Of a stretch of 64,000 nucleotides of DNA, positions 1-8,352 are shown piece after piece (the stretch's first letter is position 1; each line of letters begins with the position of its first letter). The position numbers and the translations under genes are program-made. The notes under the pieces were generated by a model. The model saw nothing but the letters and a program-made list of their open reading frames with translations. It ran no database searches and was not told where the DNA came from. Source of the DNA: CAYSYY01 sp964576115 [NCBI: uncultured Gemmatimonadota bacterium] (lineage in GTDB: Bacteria; Blakebacterota; Blakebacteria; Blakebacterales); contig CAZNUA010000003.1 in NCBI GenBank assembly GCA_964576115.1, positions 17,294-81,293 on the forward strand, read 5' to 3'.

Positions 1-386
1 CCGATCCGCCGTTCCTGCTTAGTGGCCAGATCGAGTTCCTCAATCGCCCCGGTGGGACAGACCTGACCGCAAAGGGTGCAGTTGTACTCGCAGTAGCCGA
101 TGGCGGCGATCATGAAAGGAGTCCAGAGTCCGGCCAGACCAGCCTCGAGGAGGGTGGGATGCAGGGCGTTGGTGGGGCAGACCTTCATGCAGGCCCCGCA
201 GCGCAGGCAGCGGTCGAGAAACTCGTCCTCGGCCAACGATCCCGGCGGCCGGACCAACCGGGGGTTCCAGGTCCGGCCCTGTACCTCGGGGGTGACCTTG
301 AGCAGCAGGGTGGCCGCTACACCGGTCCCGGCCGCGGTGACGAAAGAGCGCCGGGAGATACCGGTGGCTTTCTCTTTCTCAGGCAT
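1..386 (-). CDS. Tat-exported 4Fe-4S ferredoxin-like protein (partial, 3' end outside window)
   Basis: Reading the minus strand from the ATG at 386 gives an open frame that runs off the left edge. Residues 11-20 (SRRSFVTAAG) form a twin-arginine signal followed by a short hydrophobic stretch, so the protein is probably exported folded with its clusters. A CxxCxxCxxxCP motif lies at residues 60-71 and a second at about 99-111, giving two 4Fe-4S clusters as in NapG-type ferredoxins. The ATG overlaps the stop of the upstream NapH-like gene by 8 bases, so the two are translationally coupled. I infer that it accepts electrons from that membrane protein. Its terminal partner cannot be seen because the C-terminus is missing. 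Confidence 0.85.
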   Translation of the reverse strand, partial: MPEKEKATGISRRSFVTAAGTGVAATLLLKVTPEVQGRTWNPRLVRPPGSLAEDEFLDRCLRCGACMKVCPTNALHPTLLEAGLAGLWTPFMIAAIGYCEYNCTLCGQVCPTGAIEELDLATKQERRI

Positions 387-1467
387 CGGGAGGGCGCTCC
401 TCTCCTTCACCGACAGCGGCTTTTTTGCCAGCCGGACTGCCGGCGGCGGTAACCTCCGACACCCGGGTATCGGCGGCCGGTTTCTCCCCCTTCGGGGGCC
501 GCTCCGGCAGCGGTCCGAGCAGGGTTCTCACCCGGCCGAAAAGCCGCCACCGGAAGCTGATCGCCCCGACCGGGCAGCGATCGCGGCAGTTGAAACACAC
601 GAAACATTCCTCCCGTTTCCACTCCCCCGGCAGGTGCGGATCGCAGGCGCCGTGGCAGTCGAGCACACAGGCGTTGCAGTTGATGCACAGCTCGGGATCG
701 TTGTGGACCTCGATCCGCATGACTTTGGCAACCACCCCCAGCAGGGCGCCGAGGGGACAGACGTAGCGGCACCAGAAACGGAAGCGCAGCAGGGCCAGCC
801 CGATCAGGCCCGTGAAGAAGAGTCCGATGAGAACCCCGCCGCGGTAGACGATCGGATCATAGGGCAGGGCGTGGTCGCGCAGAAAGGCGTAGACCGGTTC
901 GGTCAGCAGGGTGATCCGTACCGCGCCGACTCCCGGATCCCAGTTGTAGAACCAGGTGAAGAGGGTATCGGTGCCCCAGACGAAAGCCGGGTAGACGCTG
1001 GTGGTCATGGTGCGGTAAAAAAGCGGGATCGGATCGAGAATTCCCCCCAGATGCAGGCCGGTCAGCGCGGCGGCCAGCACGCCGATCAGCACCAGGTACT
1101 TGCTGCGCATCCACCGGTTCCAGACCCCGGTCCGCAGGCGCTCCCGGGCCGGCTCGCGCCGCAGCCAGCTCACCAGGTTGAAGGTCGTTCCCAGAGGACA
1201 GACCCAGGAGCAGAAGACACGCCCCAGGACCAACGTGAGGGCGACGGTCAGAAGCGCCAGGAGCATGCCCTTGAGAACCGTCCCCGAAGCCAGGAAGGTG
1301 GTCAGCAGAACCAGGGGATCGAGATCGAGGAAGAGCCGCCCGATCGAACGGACCTCGTTCTCGCCGATCAGGGTCGTGCGCAGGAAAAGCCAGATGAAGA
1401 GAAACAGAAAGAATCCCTGCGAAAAGCGCCGCAGGAGCGTGATCTTCGACCGGCGTTTACGAGACAT
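379..1467 (-). CDS. NapH/YccM-like membrane 4Fe-4S protein
   Basis: A 362-aa protein with several hydrophobic helices and two membrane-embedded FCSWVCPLG / FWCRYVCPLG motifs typical of the NapH/NosR/RdxA polyferredoxin family. A C-terminal region carries two 4Fe-4S motifs (CINCNACVLDC and CFVCFNCRDRCP). Such proteins move electrons from the quinone pool across the membrane to periplasmic Fe-S partners. The ATG at 1467 (MSRKRRSK) is chosen over the longer frame because it starts inside the last codons of the DUF362 gene (11-base overlap) and leads directly into the first helix. The next gene overlaps its stop. The tail after the last cluster is Ala/Lys/Glu-rich. The physiological substrate is unknown. 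Confidence 0.87.
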   Translation of the reverse strand: MSRKRRSKITLLRRFSQGFFLFLFIWLFLRTTLIGENEVRSIGRLFLDLDPLVLLTTFLASGTVLKGMLLALLTVALTLVLGRVFCSWVCPLGTTFNLVSWLRREPARERLRTGVWNRWMRSKYLVLIGVLAAALTGLHLGGILDPIPLFYRTMTTSVYPAFVWGTDTLFTWFYNWDPGVGAVRITLLTEPVYAFLRDHALPYDPIVYRGGVLIGLFFTGLIGLALLRFRFWCRYVCPLGALLGVVAKVMRIEVHNDPELCINCNACVLDCHGACDPHLPGEWKREECFVCFNCRDRCPVGAISFRWRLFGRVRTLLGPLPERPPKGEKPAADTRVSEVTAAGSPAGKKAAVGEGEERPPDA

Positions 1468-2407
1468 CGAGGCGGACGGGCGCCAGGCTCTCGAAATCGC
1501 TGGTGCCCAACCCCAGGGCCTCGCCGGCCCGGGTGGTGTCGATCGACCCGGGCTCGAGACCGAAGAGAGTGGTGGCATAAGCCTCGGCAGCGACCGGATC
1601 GGTGGCGGCGATGACCTGGTCGCGCCGCTCCACGTCGTCCAGGCTGCCCCCGGTGGGGCCGTTGGCGATCAGCACGCGCACGGCGTCGATCACGGTCAGA
1701 TCGCTCGGGACAAATCTGGCCACGTCGGCCATGGCCGGGCCCAGGTTCTGGTGGATCCGCTCCCGCGGGTCGTCAAGCACACCCATCAGGTTCTTGATAG
1801 CCAGGGTCAGACGGGTGAAGCCGTGATGTTTGGCGATCGGCACGTTGATCCGCTTGTCGGCTTCGACGTAGTCGACGTAGATCGGCCAGCGGGGCAGGTG
1901 CTCGCCGCCGGTATCCATCTGCCGGAACTTGCGCCGGTCCATGAAGAAGACCTCGGCCCCCTCGGCCTCGGCGGCGGGCTGAATACCGCTGCGCAGATAG
2001 GTGCGGCGCTGGTCGTTGCAGGGATAGTCGGCGACCCTGACGCGGCGTGCTCCGGCTTCGTAGCACAGACGCACCAGGGTAGCGACCACGTCGGGATTGG
2101 TGCAGGCGGCCTGGCGGGGATTCTTGTCCCAGCCGATATTGGGTTTGACGAAAACGGTCTCGCCGCTCCCCACGAACCGGTTCATGCCGCCCATGGCCTC
2201 GACCGCCTTCTCGGTCAGGCGGATCGCTTCGGCTTTGATCGCCTCGTCATCTTCGGCGGGATCGGTCCACCGGGCGATTGCCAGGGCGGGTTCGGCCGGC
2301 GGTTGCAGACCGGAGGGCAGCAGAAGCCCGCCCGGCGCCAGGCCGGCGGCGGTTGCTCCCCGGGCGGTGGTTTCGAGGAACGATCGACGCGTGATCTGGT
2401 GCGACAT
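1457..2407 (-). CDS. Tat-signal DUF362 domain protein
   Basis: A 316-aa protein with a clear Tat signal (TRRSFLETTARG, residues 6-17) followed by a DUF362 domain, recognisable from VFVKPNIGWDKNP, the TNPDVV segment and the KNLMGVL stretch in the middle. DUF362 proteins often sit beside ferredoxin genes and the domain is linked to Fe-S or redox proteins, but no reaction is established. It is the first gene of a three-gene minus-strand operon with the NapH-like protein and the exported ferredoxin, which suggests a periplasmic redox complex. No complete CxxC cluster motif is visible in this protein itself. Confidence 0.8.
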   Translation of the reverse strand: MSHQITRRSFLETTARGATAAGLAPGGLLLPSGLQPPAEPALAIARWTDPAEDDEAIKAEAIRLTEKAVEAMGGMNRFVGSGETVFVKPNIGWDKNPRQAACTNPDVVATLVRLCYEAGARRVRVADYPCNDQRRTYLRSGIQPAAEAEGAEVFFMDRRKFRQMDTGGEHLPRWPIYVDYVEADKRINVPIAKHHGFTRLTLAIKNLMGVLDDPRERIHQNLGPAMADVARFVPSDLTVIDAVRVLIANGPTGGSLDDVERRDQVIAATDPVAAEAYATTLFGLEPGSIDTTRAGEALGLGTSDFESLAPVRLDVS

Positions 2408-2489
2408 GACTGCCTCCCACCCGCACGGGCGCGGGTATCCCGGATGTTCTTTCGTACTCCTCAGGATATTGCCCTCTCCACAGTATATA

Positions 2490-2517
2490 ATGATATTTCC
2501 CGGAATGACCTCATCAA
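2490..2517 (-). promoter_or_regulatory. candidate sigma-70 promoter for the DUF362 operon
   Basis: On the minus strand TTGATG (2512-2517) is followed after 16 bases by TATCAT (2490-2495), about 83 bases upstream of the DUF362 start. A perfect TATAAT on the plus strand (2486-2491) overlaps it and could serve the divergent permease gene, but no good -35 partner is seen for it. Confidence 0.4.
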
Positions 2518-2642
2518 AGGATGAGCCCGGGATTACCTGCGGGCATCTGTGGCACCGGTGAAGGAGGGTATAGTATCATACTCCGCCGGCGAGCGCGGCA
2601 TAGGGCTGCCCGACTTCGACCGGCAGGGGAGAAAACCGGTCC

Positions 2643-4676
2643 ATGAGCCAGACCCGACTCAGCAAACAGCTCGGCACCGGAGCGGTCTTTTCGCTCAGCC
2701 TGGGACCGATGCTGGCCTCGGGAATCTTCCTGCTTCCGGCCCTCGTCTATGCCCAGGTCGGCCCGGCGGCCATTGCGGCCTATGCTGCTGCCGGTTTGCT
2801 GCTCGTCCCGTCGCTTCTGAGCAAGACCGAGTTGTCCACCGCCATGCCCCGGGCGGGGGGCACCTACTACTTTCTGGACCGCAGTCTCGGCCCCGTGGTC
2901 GGGACCGTCGCCGGAGCCGGCACCTGGCTGGCTCTGGCCTTCAAGAGCGCCTTCGACCTGATCGGACTGGGTTTCTACCTCGTTCTCTTCCTCAACCTGG
3001 ACTTCCGCCCCGTGGCGCTGGCTCTGTGCGTCGTTTTCGCCGGCCTGAGTATCAGCGGGGTGAAGAACGTGGCCCGGATTCAGATCATCCTGGTCTCGAC
3101 CGTGGTGGCTCTGCTCGTCTTTTTCATCGCCCGGAGCGTTCCTGCGCTAAACGGTGCGGCCTTTACGCCATTCTTCACCGCTCCCGCCGGAGCCTTCCTG
3201 GGTGCGATCGGGATTCTCTTCGTCGGTTTCACCGGCATAACCAAGGTCGCCAGCGTCTCGGAAGAAGTAACCGATGTCGAACGGACCCTGCCGCGGGCCA
3301 TGTTCGCCGCCCTGGGGGCGGCGACCCTGCTCTATGTGCTCGGCATGATCGTTCTGATCGGACTCATCGGCGGTCCCGCGCTGACAGCCTCCAGAACGCC
3401 GATCGCCGATGCCGCCGACGCTCTGCTGGGTCGTACCGGCCTGGTGGTGATGTCGATCGTGGCGATTATCGCTTTTGTGGCTTCGGCCAATGCCGGGATC
3501 ACAGCCGCCAGTCGCTATCCGCTGGCGATGGGGCGCGACAGTCTGGCCCCGGCTGTTTTCGCCCGCCTCGGGCGTTTCGGCACGCCGGTCAATGCCATCC
3601 TCGTCACGGCGGGCCTGATCATACTCTTTATCCTCGTTCTCAGCCCGACCGGGATCGCCAAGCTGGCCAGCGGTTTCCAGCTGATGGTCTTTGGACTGAT
3701 CAATCTGGCCGTGATCGTAATGCGCGAGAGCGAAATCGCCTCCTACGATCCGGGCTTCCGCTCGCCCGGTTATCCGTGGGTGCAGATCGTCGGCATCATC
3801 ACCTCCCTGATTCTGATCCCCCAGCTGGGACTGCTGCCGCTTGTGCTCACCGCGGGAGTGATCGCGCTCAGCTTCCTCTGGTACTACCTCTATGCCCACG
3901 AGCGGGTCCAGCGCCGGGGGGCCCTCTACCACGTCTTCGAGCGGATCGGCCGATCAGCCTCGTCTCATGTCGATCACGAATTGCGGCAGATCATGCGCGA
4001 AAAGGGATTGCGCCGGCAGGATCTGTTCGAGAACAGCATTCAACGGGCCACGGTCCTGGAGTGCGGCGGGGAGGAGTGTTTCGACGATCTCCTGCATCAT
4101 GCGGCCCGGACTTTCAGCGAGCGGCTCGACGTATCCGAGGGAAACATCTACGCCGCCCTGAACGCTTCGAACCAGCTGGGGGAAACTCCGATCGGAAACC
4201 ATATCGCCCTGCCGCACGCCCGGGTCGAGGGGATACGCACGCACGAACTGGTGATCGTCCACGCTGCCCGGGGTCTGCATATCGAGGGCAGCGACGAAGA
4301 GATCTACGCCATCTTCGTGCTCGTCGGACCTGTCGACGATCCGGGACAGCACCTGCGTTTCTTGGCCGAACTGGCCAACCGGTCCGAGGGGATCGATTTC
4401 GCCGGCGAGTGGCGCCGGATAGACGATCCCGTCGAGATCAGGGAGCTCTTCGTCCGCTCGGGTGCGGTGCGGGAGGTAACCGTGACCGCACCCGATATCG
4501 TCGGCCTGACGATCAGTGAGGTACGCATGCACGAGGAGTGCCTGATCGCCTTCATTACGCGGGGCGAGCGCATGGTCATCCCGCACGGTTCGACCGTGCT
4601 CGAGGCCGGCGATCTGGTCACGCTGGTGGGTGAGGAGGACGTGGTGGCCGACATGGCAGACCGTTTCAGGGCATGA
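2643..4676 (+). CDS. APC-family permease fused to EIIA-like and TrkA-C-like domains
   Basis: A 677-aa three-part protein. Residues about 1-420 form an amino acid-polyamine-organocation (APC) transporter of about 12 helices (GTGAVFSLSLGPMLASGIF start, AGGTYYFLDRS). Residues about 470-600 resemble a PTS EIIA type-2 domain: His525 lies in the ALPHAR motif that carries the phosphoryl group in EIIA proteins. The last 75 residues (LTISEVRMHEECLIAFITRG through VTLVGEEDVV) resemble a TrkA-C/RCK-C ligand-binding domain. I infer amino acid or similar solute uptake gated by phosphorylation or ligand binding. The substrate cannot be named. It ends 11 bases inside the convergent fabG-like gene. Confidence 0.85.
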   Translation: MSQTRLSKQLGTGAVFSLSLGPMLASGIFLLPALVYAQVGPAAIAAYAAAGLLLVPSLLSKTELSTAMPRAGGTYYFLDRSLGPVVGTVAGAGTWLALAFKSAFDLIGLGFYLVLFLNLDFRPVALALCVVFAGLSISGVKNVARIQIILVSTVVALLVFFIARSVPALNGAAFTPFFTAPAGAFLGAIGILFVGFTGITKVASVSEEVTDVERTLPRAMFAALGAATLLYVLGMIVLIGLIGGPALTASRTPIADAADALLGRTGLVVMSIVAIIAFVASANAGITAASRYPLAMGRDSLAPAVFARLGRFGTPVNAILVTAGLIILFILVLSPTGIAKLASGFQLMVFGLINLAVIVMRESEIASYDPGFRSPGYPWVQIVGIITSLILIPQLGLLPLVLTAGVIALSFLWYYLYAHERVQRRGALYHVFERIGRSASSHVDHELRQIMREKGLRRQDLFENSIQRATVLECGGEECFDDLLHHAARTFSERLDVSEGNIYAALNASNQLGETPIGNHIALPHARVEGIRTHELVIVHAARGLHIEGSDEEIYAIFVLVGPVDDPGQHLRFLAELANRSEGIDFAGEWRRIDDPVEIRELFVRSGAVREVTVTAPDIVGLTISEVRMHEECLIAFITRGERMVIPHGSTVLEAGDLVTLVGEEDVVADMADRFRA

Positions 4677-5421
4677 GCATACCGCCGTTGACGTGCAGGA
4701 CCTGGCCGGTGAGATAGGCGGCATCGTCGGAGATGAGCCACTTCACTGCCCGGGCCACATCCTCGACCGTCCCCGGCCGCCCCAGCGGAATCTGCTTCAT
4801 GAAAGCTTCTTTGACCTGGTCGGAGAGCACGTCGGTCATCTCGGTCTTGATGAATCCGGGGGCCACGGCGTTGACGGTCACGTTACGGCCGGCCAGCTCG
4901 CGGGCCACGCTCTTGGTGAAGCCGATGATCCCGGCTTTCGAGGCGGCGTAGTTGGCCTGGCTCACGTTCCCCATCAGGCCGACTACCGAGGCCATGCTGA
5001 CGATCCGCCCGTAGCGCTGTTTCATCATCGGCCGCATGGCGATGTGGGTACAGACGAAGACACTGCGCAGGTTGACCTGGATCACGGCGTCCCAGTCGGC
5101 TTCCTTCATGCGCATGAAGAGGGTGTCGCGGGTGATCCCGGCGTTGTTGATAAGGATGTCGAGCCGCCCCCACTTTTCCATGATGGTATCCACGAAACCC
5201 TGTACGGCCTCGTAATTGGAGGCGTCGAGCCGTTCGCAGAGCACCTCGTGCCCCCGTTCCTCGACGAACTGGATGGTCCCGTCGGCCGAGTCGTCCTCGG
5301 GGGGATCGAAGTGATTGAAAGCCACCTTCATACCCGGCTCGAGAATCTCGGCTATGATCGCCCGGCCGATGCCCTTCGAACCGCCTGTTACGAGCGCCAC
5401 GCGTCCTTCGCTTTCTGCCAT
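4666..5421 (-). CDS. fabG: SDR oxidoreductase, 3-oxoacyl-ACP / acetoacetyl-CoA reductase type
   Basis: A 251-aa classical short-chain dehydrogenase. It has the TGGSKGIGRA cofactor loop (residues 12-21), NNAG, the catalytic Ser in SMASVVG, YAASKAG (Tyr/Lys) and a C-terminal GGM end. Length and motifs match FabG and PhaB: NADPH-dependent reduction of 3-oxoacyl-ACP or acetoacetyl-CoA. The second residue after TGG and the loop suggest NADP use but are not decisive. It stands alone on the minus strand, divergent from an EtfD-like gene, which fits fatty-acid or beta-oxidation metabolism. No other fab gene is nearby, so its in vivo substrate is open and the symbol is provisional. Confidence 0.8.
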   Translation of the reverse strand: MAESEGRVALVTGGSKGIGRAIIAEILEPGMKVAFNHFDPPEDDSADGTIQFVEERGHEVLCERLDASNYEAVQGFVDTIMEKWGRLDILINNAGITRDTLFMRMKEADWDAVIQVNLRSVFVCTHIAMRPMMKQRYGRIVSMASVVGLMGNVSQANYAASKAGIIGFTKSVARELAGRNVTVNAVAPGFIKTEMTDVLSDQVKEAFMKQIPLGRPGTVEDVARAVKWLISDDAAYLTGQVLHVNGGMLMP

Positions 5422-5516
5422 GTCCCGTCTCTCCTTCCGACCGGCTCGACCCGCTGTGAAGATGCCGTCCGGAGTTTCAGCTTTCGTTTCCCCGACAGCA
5501 AGTCAAAACCTGCCGG

Positions 5517-5545
5517 TTGACGCCGGGGCTGTGCCCCGGTATGAC
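5517..5545 (+). promoter_or_regulatory. candidate promoter with a palindromic spacer, upstream of the EtfD-like gene
   Basis: TTGACG (5517-5522) and TATGAC (5540-5545) are separated by exactly 17 bases. The whole spacer, CCGGGGCTGTGCCCCGG, is an inverted repeat with a 3-base centre. A repressor or activator bound there would directly control the promoter. The TSS would fall near 5552, about 30 bases before the start codon. Confidence 0.4.
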
Positions 5546-5580
5546 TTGACCGTGCTCATCGTCCGCACGGAGGTCACCTC

Positions 5581-7485
5581 ATGCACGACTTCACCGGTTT
5601 CGAGAAAATCCTCTTCATCGTTCTTCTCATCACGGCCGTGGCGGCCTTTCTCGTCAGCGCCGCCCGGCAATACCGGGTCATCAGGGCGGGGCGTCCCGAT
5701 CCGGGGCGACTCGACGATATCGGCAGGAGACTGATCCGATTTCTGGCAGAAGTTCTCGGCCAGGCCCGGGTCATCGGGGGCCGACCCGTAGTCGGCACCC
5801 TGCACGCTCTGGTCTTCTTCGCCTTCATTTTCTTCATGCTCGAGACCACCAGTATGTTCGGCGAGCCTTTCGGACTGGCCTGGCTGCCGGCCCTGCTCGG
5901 CGGAACCGCCCTGGGTGTCCTGCGCTTTGTGGTCCACGTTTTTGCCGTACTCTGTGCGGTCGCGATGTTCGCCCTGACGGTCCGGCGCTTCCTGCTCGTG
6001 AAATACTCCCCCGATCCGAAGTCGTATGAGTCGGGCCTGGTGGCCCTGCTGATCATCCTGCTGATGTTGACCTATATCGATATCAATACCACCCATCTGG
6101 TGAGCGCGAAGGTGAACTGGTGGCTGCATGTCGTCATCATCCTGGGCTTCCCGCTCCTGATCCTGCATTCCAAGCACCGGCACATCTTCCTGGCCCCTTT
6201 TGCGGTTTTCCTGCGCCGCCCCCGGCTCTGGGATGTGCCGCCGCTCAACCTGGATTTCGAGTCGGTCGAGGACGAAGACGACATCGTTCTCGGGCTCGAA
6301 ACGACGGCGGCCATGCCCTGGAAGCTCCGGCTCGATCTGCTGGCCTGTGTGGAGTGCAAGCGCTGCACCGACAACTGTCCCGCGGCCCAGGCCGGCCAGG
6401 ACCTGCGCCCGGCAGATTTCATCAAGGCGGGTCAGAAGGTTCTGCTTTCCGGTTCCGGGGATGAAGCCGTGATCGGCCCGATCATCACCGAAACCGCTCT
6501 CGGTCAGTGCACCAGCTGTATGGCGTGCGAGAACATCTGTCCGGTCGGAATCGAACACTCCCAGCTTCTGGCCGGGGCCAAGTACGCCCAGACCCTGGCG
6601 ATCGGCACCGGTGGAGTGGCGACCGAGTTCCTCAAAGCCATGAACAACACCGGCAATCCCTTCTCGGCCGCACCCGACGAACGGACCGACCTCATCACCG
6701 AACTCGAGATCCCGATGTATGAAGCGGGCCGAACCGAATACCTGCTCTGGCTCGGGTGTGTCTGGTCCTACAATCCCGATTTCCGCGGCACCGTCGAAGC
6801 GACGGTCACACTGCTGAAACGGGCCGGGATCTCCTTCGGGGTATTTCGCCGGGAGGCCTGCAGCGGACATCACTCCCGCCGGCAGGGAGAGGAGATGCAG
6901 TTCCAGATGCTGGCCGAAGAGAACTGCGGGCAATTCATCGAGCAGGGGGTCGGGAAGATCGTGACCGGCTGTCCCCACTGCGTAAACACCTTCCGGCACG
7001 AGTATGCTCCCTGGCTGGGAGAGCATGCTATCGAGGTCCTCCACCACTCCGAGCTCTTCGCCCGGCTCGTGGCCGAGGGTTCGCTGAGCCTGAAGCGGGG
7101 GGGTGGCAACGGCGGCTCAGCCGGGAGCGGAGGGTCCGGGGCAGACGGTTCGGCCGGCCGCCGCCTGACCTATCACGATCCCTGCTACCTGGGCCGGTAC
7201 GAGGGGGTCTTCGCCGAACCGCGCGCTCTGATCCGCGCCGCCGGGCATGACCTCGTCGAGACCGGGCAGAACCGGGCCCGTTCCTACTGCTGCGGGGGCG
7301 GGGCGGCCGGCTTCATGCTCGAGGCCGAAGGGGAGAACCGGGTCGACCAGGAACGCAAACGGCACCTCGAAGCCACCGGTGCCGATGCCCTGATCACCGC
7401 CTGCCCCGAGTGTCGCATGATGCTGGCCGGCACCCTCGACGAGACTTTCGATATCGCCGAGATCGTACTCGCGGCAGTGGAATAA
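5581..7485 (+). CDS. EtfD-like membrane (Fe-S) oxidoreductase with CCG domains
   Basis: A 634-aa protein. Residues about 1-215 hold six or so helices resembling a NarI-type cytochrome b region. Two 4Fe-4S motifs follow (Cys256/259/262/266 and Cys310/313/316/320). The C-terminal half has two cysteine-rich CCG-type domains: the first has CSGHHSRRQGE and TGCPHC, the second SYCCGGGAAG and ACPEC. This is the architecture of EtfD, which passes electrons from electron-transfer flavoprotein to quinone, and of related heterodisulfide reductase-like subunits. A strong GGAGGT precedes the ATG. The divergent FabG-like gene and downstream TetR fit a fatty-acid oxidation role, but no ETF genes lie in the window, so this is inference. 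Confidence 0.8.
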   Translation: MHDFTGFEKILFIVLLITAVAAFLVSAARQYRVIRAGRPDPGRLDDIGRRLIRFLAEVLGQARVIGGRPVVGTLHALVFFAFIFFMLETTSMFGEPFGLAWLPALLGGTALGVLRFVVHVFAVLCAVAMFALTVRRFLLVKYSPDPKSYESGLVALLIILLMLTYIDINTTHLVSAKVNWWLHVVIILGFPLLILHSKHRHIFLAPFAVFLRRPRLWDVPPLNLDFESVEDEDDIVLGLETTAAMPWKLRLDLLACVECKRCTDNCPAAQAGQDLRPADFIKAGQKVLLSGSGDEAVIGPIITETALGQCTSCMACENICPVGIEHSQLLAGAKYAQTLAIGTGGVATEFLKAMNNTGNPFSAAPDERTDLITELEIPMYEAGRTEYLLWLGCVWSYNPDFRGTVEATVTLLKRAGISFGVFRREACSGHHSRRQGEEMQFQMLAEENCGQFIEQGVGKIVTGCPHCVNTFRHEYAPWLGEHAIEVLHHSELFARLVAEGSLSLKRGGGNGGSAGSGGSGADGSAGRRLTYHDPCYLGRYEGVFAEPRALIRAAGHDLVETGQNRARSYCCGGGAAGFMLEAEGENRVDQERKRHLEATGADALITACPECRMMLAGTLDETFDIAEIVLAAVE

Positions 7486-7524
7486 ACCCGCCGCCGCCCT
7501 TGACAAATCAAGCGTACCCTGTAA

Positions 7525-7544
7525 CTTACTTAACGTTAAGTAAG
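7525..7544. promoter_or_regulatory. perfect 20-bp palindromic operator upstream of the TetR gene
   Basis: CTTACTTAACGTTAAGTAAG is fully self-complementary. It begins 19 bases after TTGACA (7500-7505) and so overlaps the expected -10 region and start site. Its position and AT-rich core, in GC-rich surroundings, are those of a TetR-family autoregulatory operator. Confidence 0.75.
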
Positions 7545-7560
7545 CACATGTCTCACAGGC

Positions 7561-7602
7561 CCCGGCCGGCTCCGGACCGCTCCCGGCCGGCTCCGGATTG
7601 CT
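7561..7602. repeat. tandem 21-bp GC-rich duplication in the TetR leader
   Basis: Two adjacent copies of a 21-bp unit beginning CCCGGCCGGCTCCGGA differ only in two bases near the end. A shorter degenerate third part (CCCGCCCGCT) follows. They lie between the operator and the TetR start. Confidence 0.7.
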
Positions 7603-7716
7603 CCCGCCCGCTCCCGCCCAATGCAAGCCGGTGGACCGAGAAACAACCGGGAAAGGGAAGAGCCCGGAAATGGAGAGCCGGATCGGCAGACCGGACTCAG
7701 AGGAAGGACCGACCGC

Positions 7717-8352
7717 ATGGATACGAAACAGACTCTTGTCCGCGAGGCCCTGCTGCTCTTTCTGCAACGGGGTTACGACACCGTCACTCTGACCGAAATT
7801 GCCGCCCGGGTGGGTATCACCAAACCGGCTATCTATTACCATTTCAGGAACAAGGAGGAACTGGCCGAGGGGGTTCTGGACCATTTCACTCAGGTCATGA
7901 CCGCCTGGAGCCGGGCCCGTTTCGGGGGATGTACAACCGCCCGGGAACTGGTCGAGGCATTTATCACTTCGTGGCAGGATTTCGCCCGGGTCGAACGGAT
8001 TCTGACCAGCGATGAGACGGGTGTTGATGAACCGGGGGGGGATGAGATCGGGGCCGATGATGCGGGCGGGAGCTTTATCGATTTCGTTACCAGCGCGGCC
8101 CGAAGCCAGCCGCGTTTTCGGCAACGGCTGGGGGAAATCTTCGCCGCCACCCGGCACAACCTGGCCGAGAGCTTCCGGGCCGGTCAGGAGGCGGGTGAGA
8201 TCAGAACCGATCTCGATCCCGACCTGGCGGCGCTACACCTTCACGCCCTGATCGAGGGAATGAGTTTTCTCGACGGCTTCGGAGCGGTCCCCACGGGACC
8301 AGAGACGGCTGCCGCTCTCTTTACCCGGGTGTGGGAGGGATTACAGGCATGA
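7717..8352 (+). CDS. TetR-family transcriptional regulator
   Basis: A 211-aa protein with an N-terminal TetR helix-turn-helix (LTEIAARVGITKPAIYYHF, residues about 27-45) and a divergent ligand-binding C-terminal domain. The ATG at 7717 has AGGAAGGA 8 bases upstream. The longer open frame to 7621 would add a low-complexity charged leader without an RBS. The stop overlaps the next ATG (ATGA), so it is co-translated with a CPBP protease. The 20-bp palindrome 172 bases upstream is the likely binding site, and the adjacent EtfD-like gene is a second possible target. An acidic Asp/Gly-rich insert sits at about residues 98-112. The ligand is unknown. Confidence 0.88.
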   Translation: MDTKQTLVREALLLFLQRGYDTVTLTEIAARVGITKPAIYYHFRNKEELAEGVLDHFTQVMTAWSRARFGGCTTARELVEAFITSWQDFARVERILTSDETGVDEPGGDEIGADDAGGSFIDFVTSAARSQPRFRQRLGEIFAATRHNLAESFRAGQEAGEIRTDLDPDLAALHLHALIEGMSFLDGFGAVPTGPETAAALFTRVWEGLQA

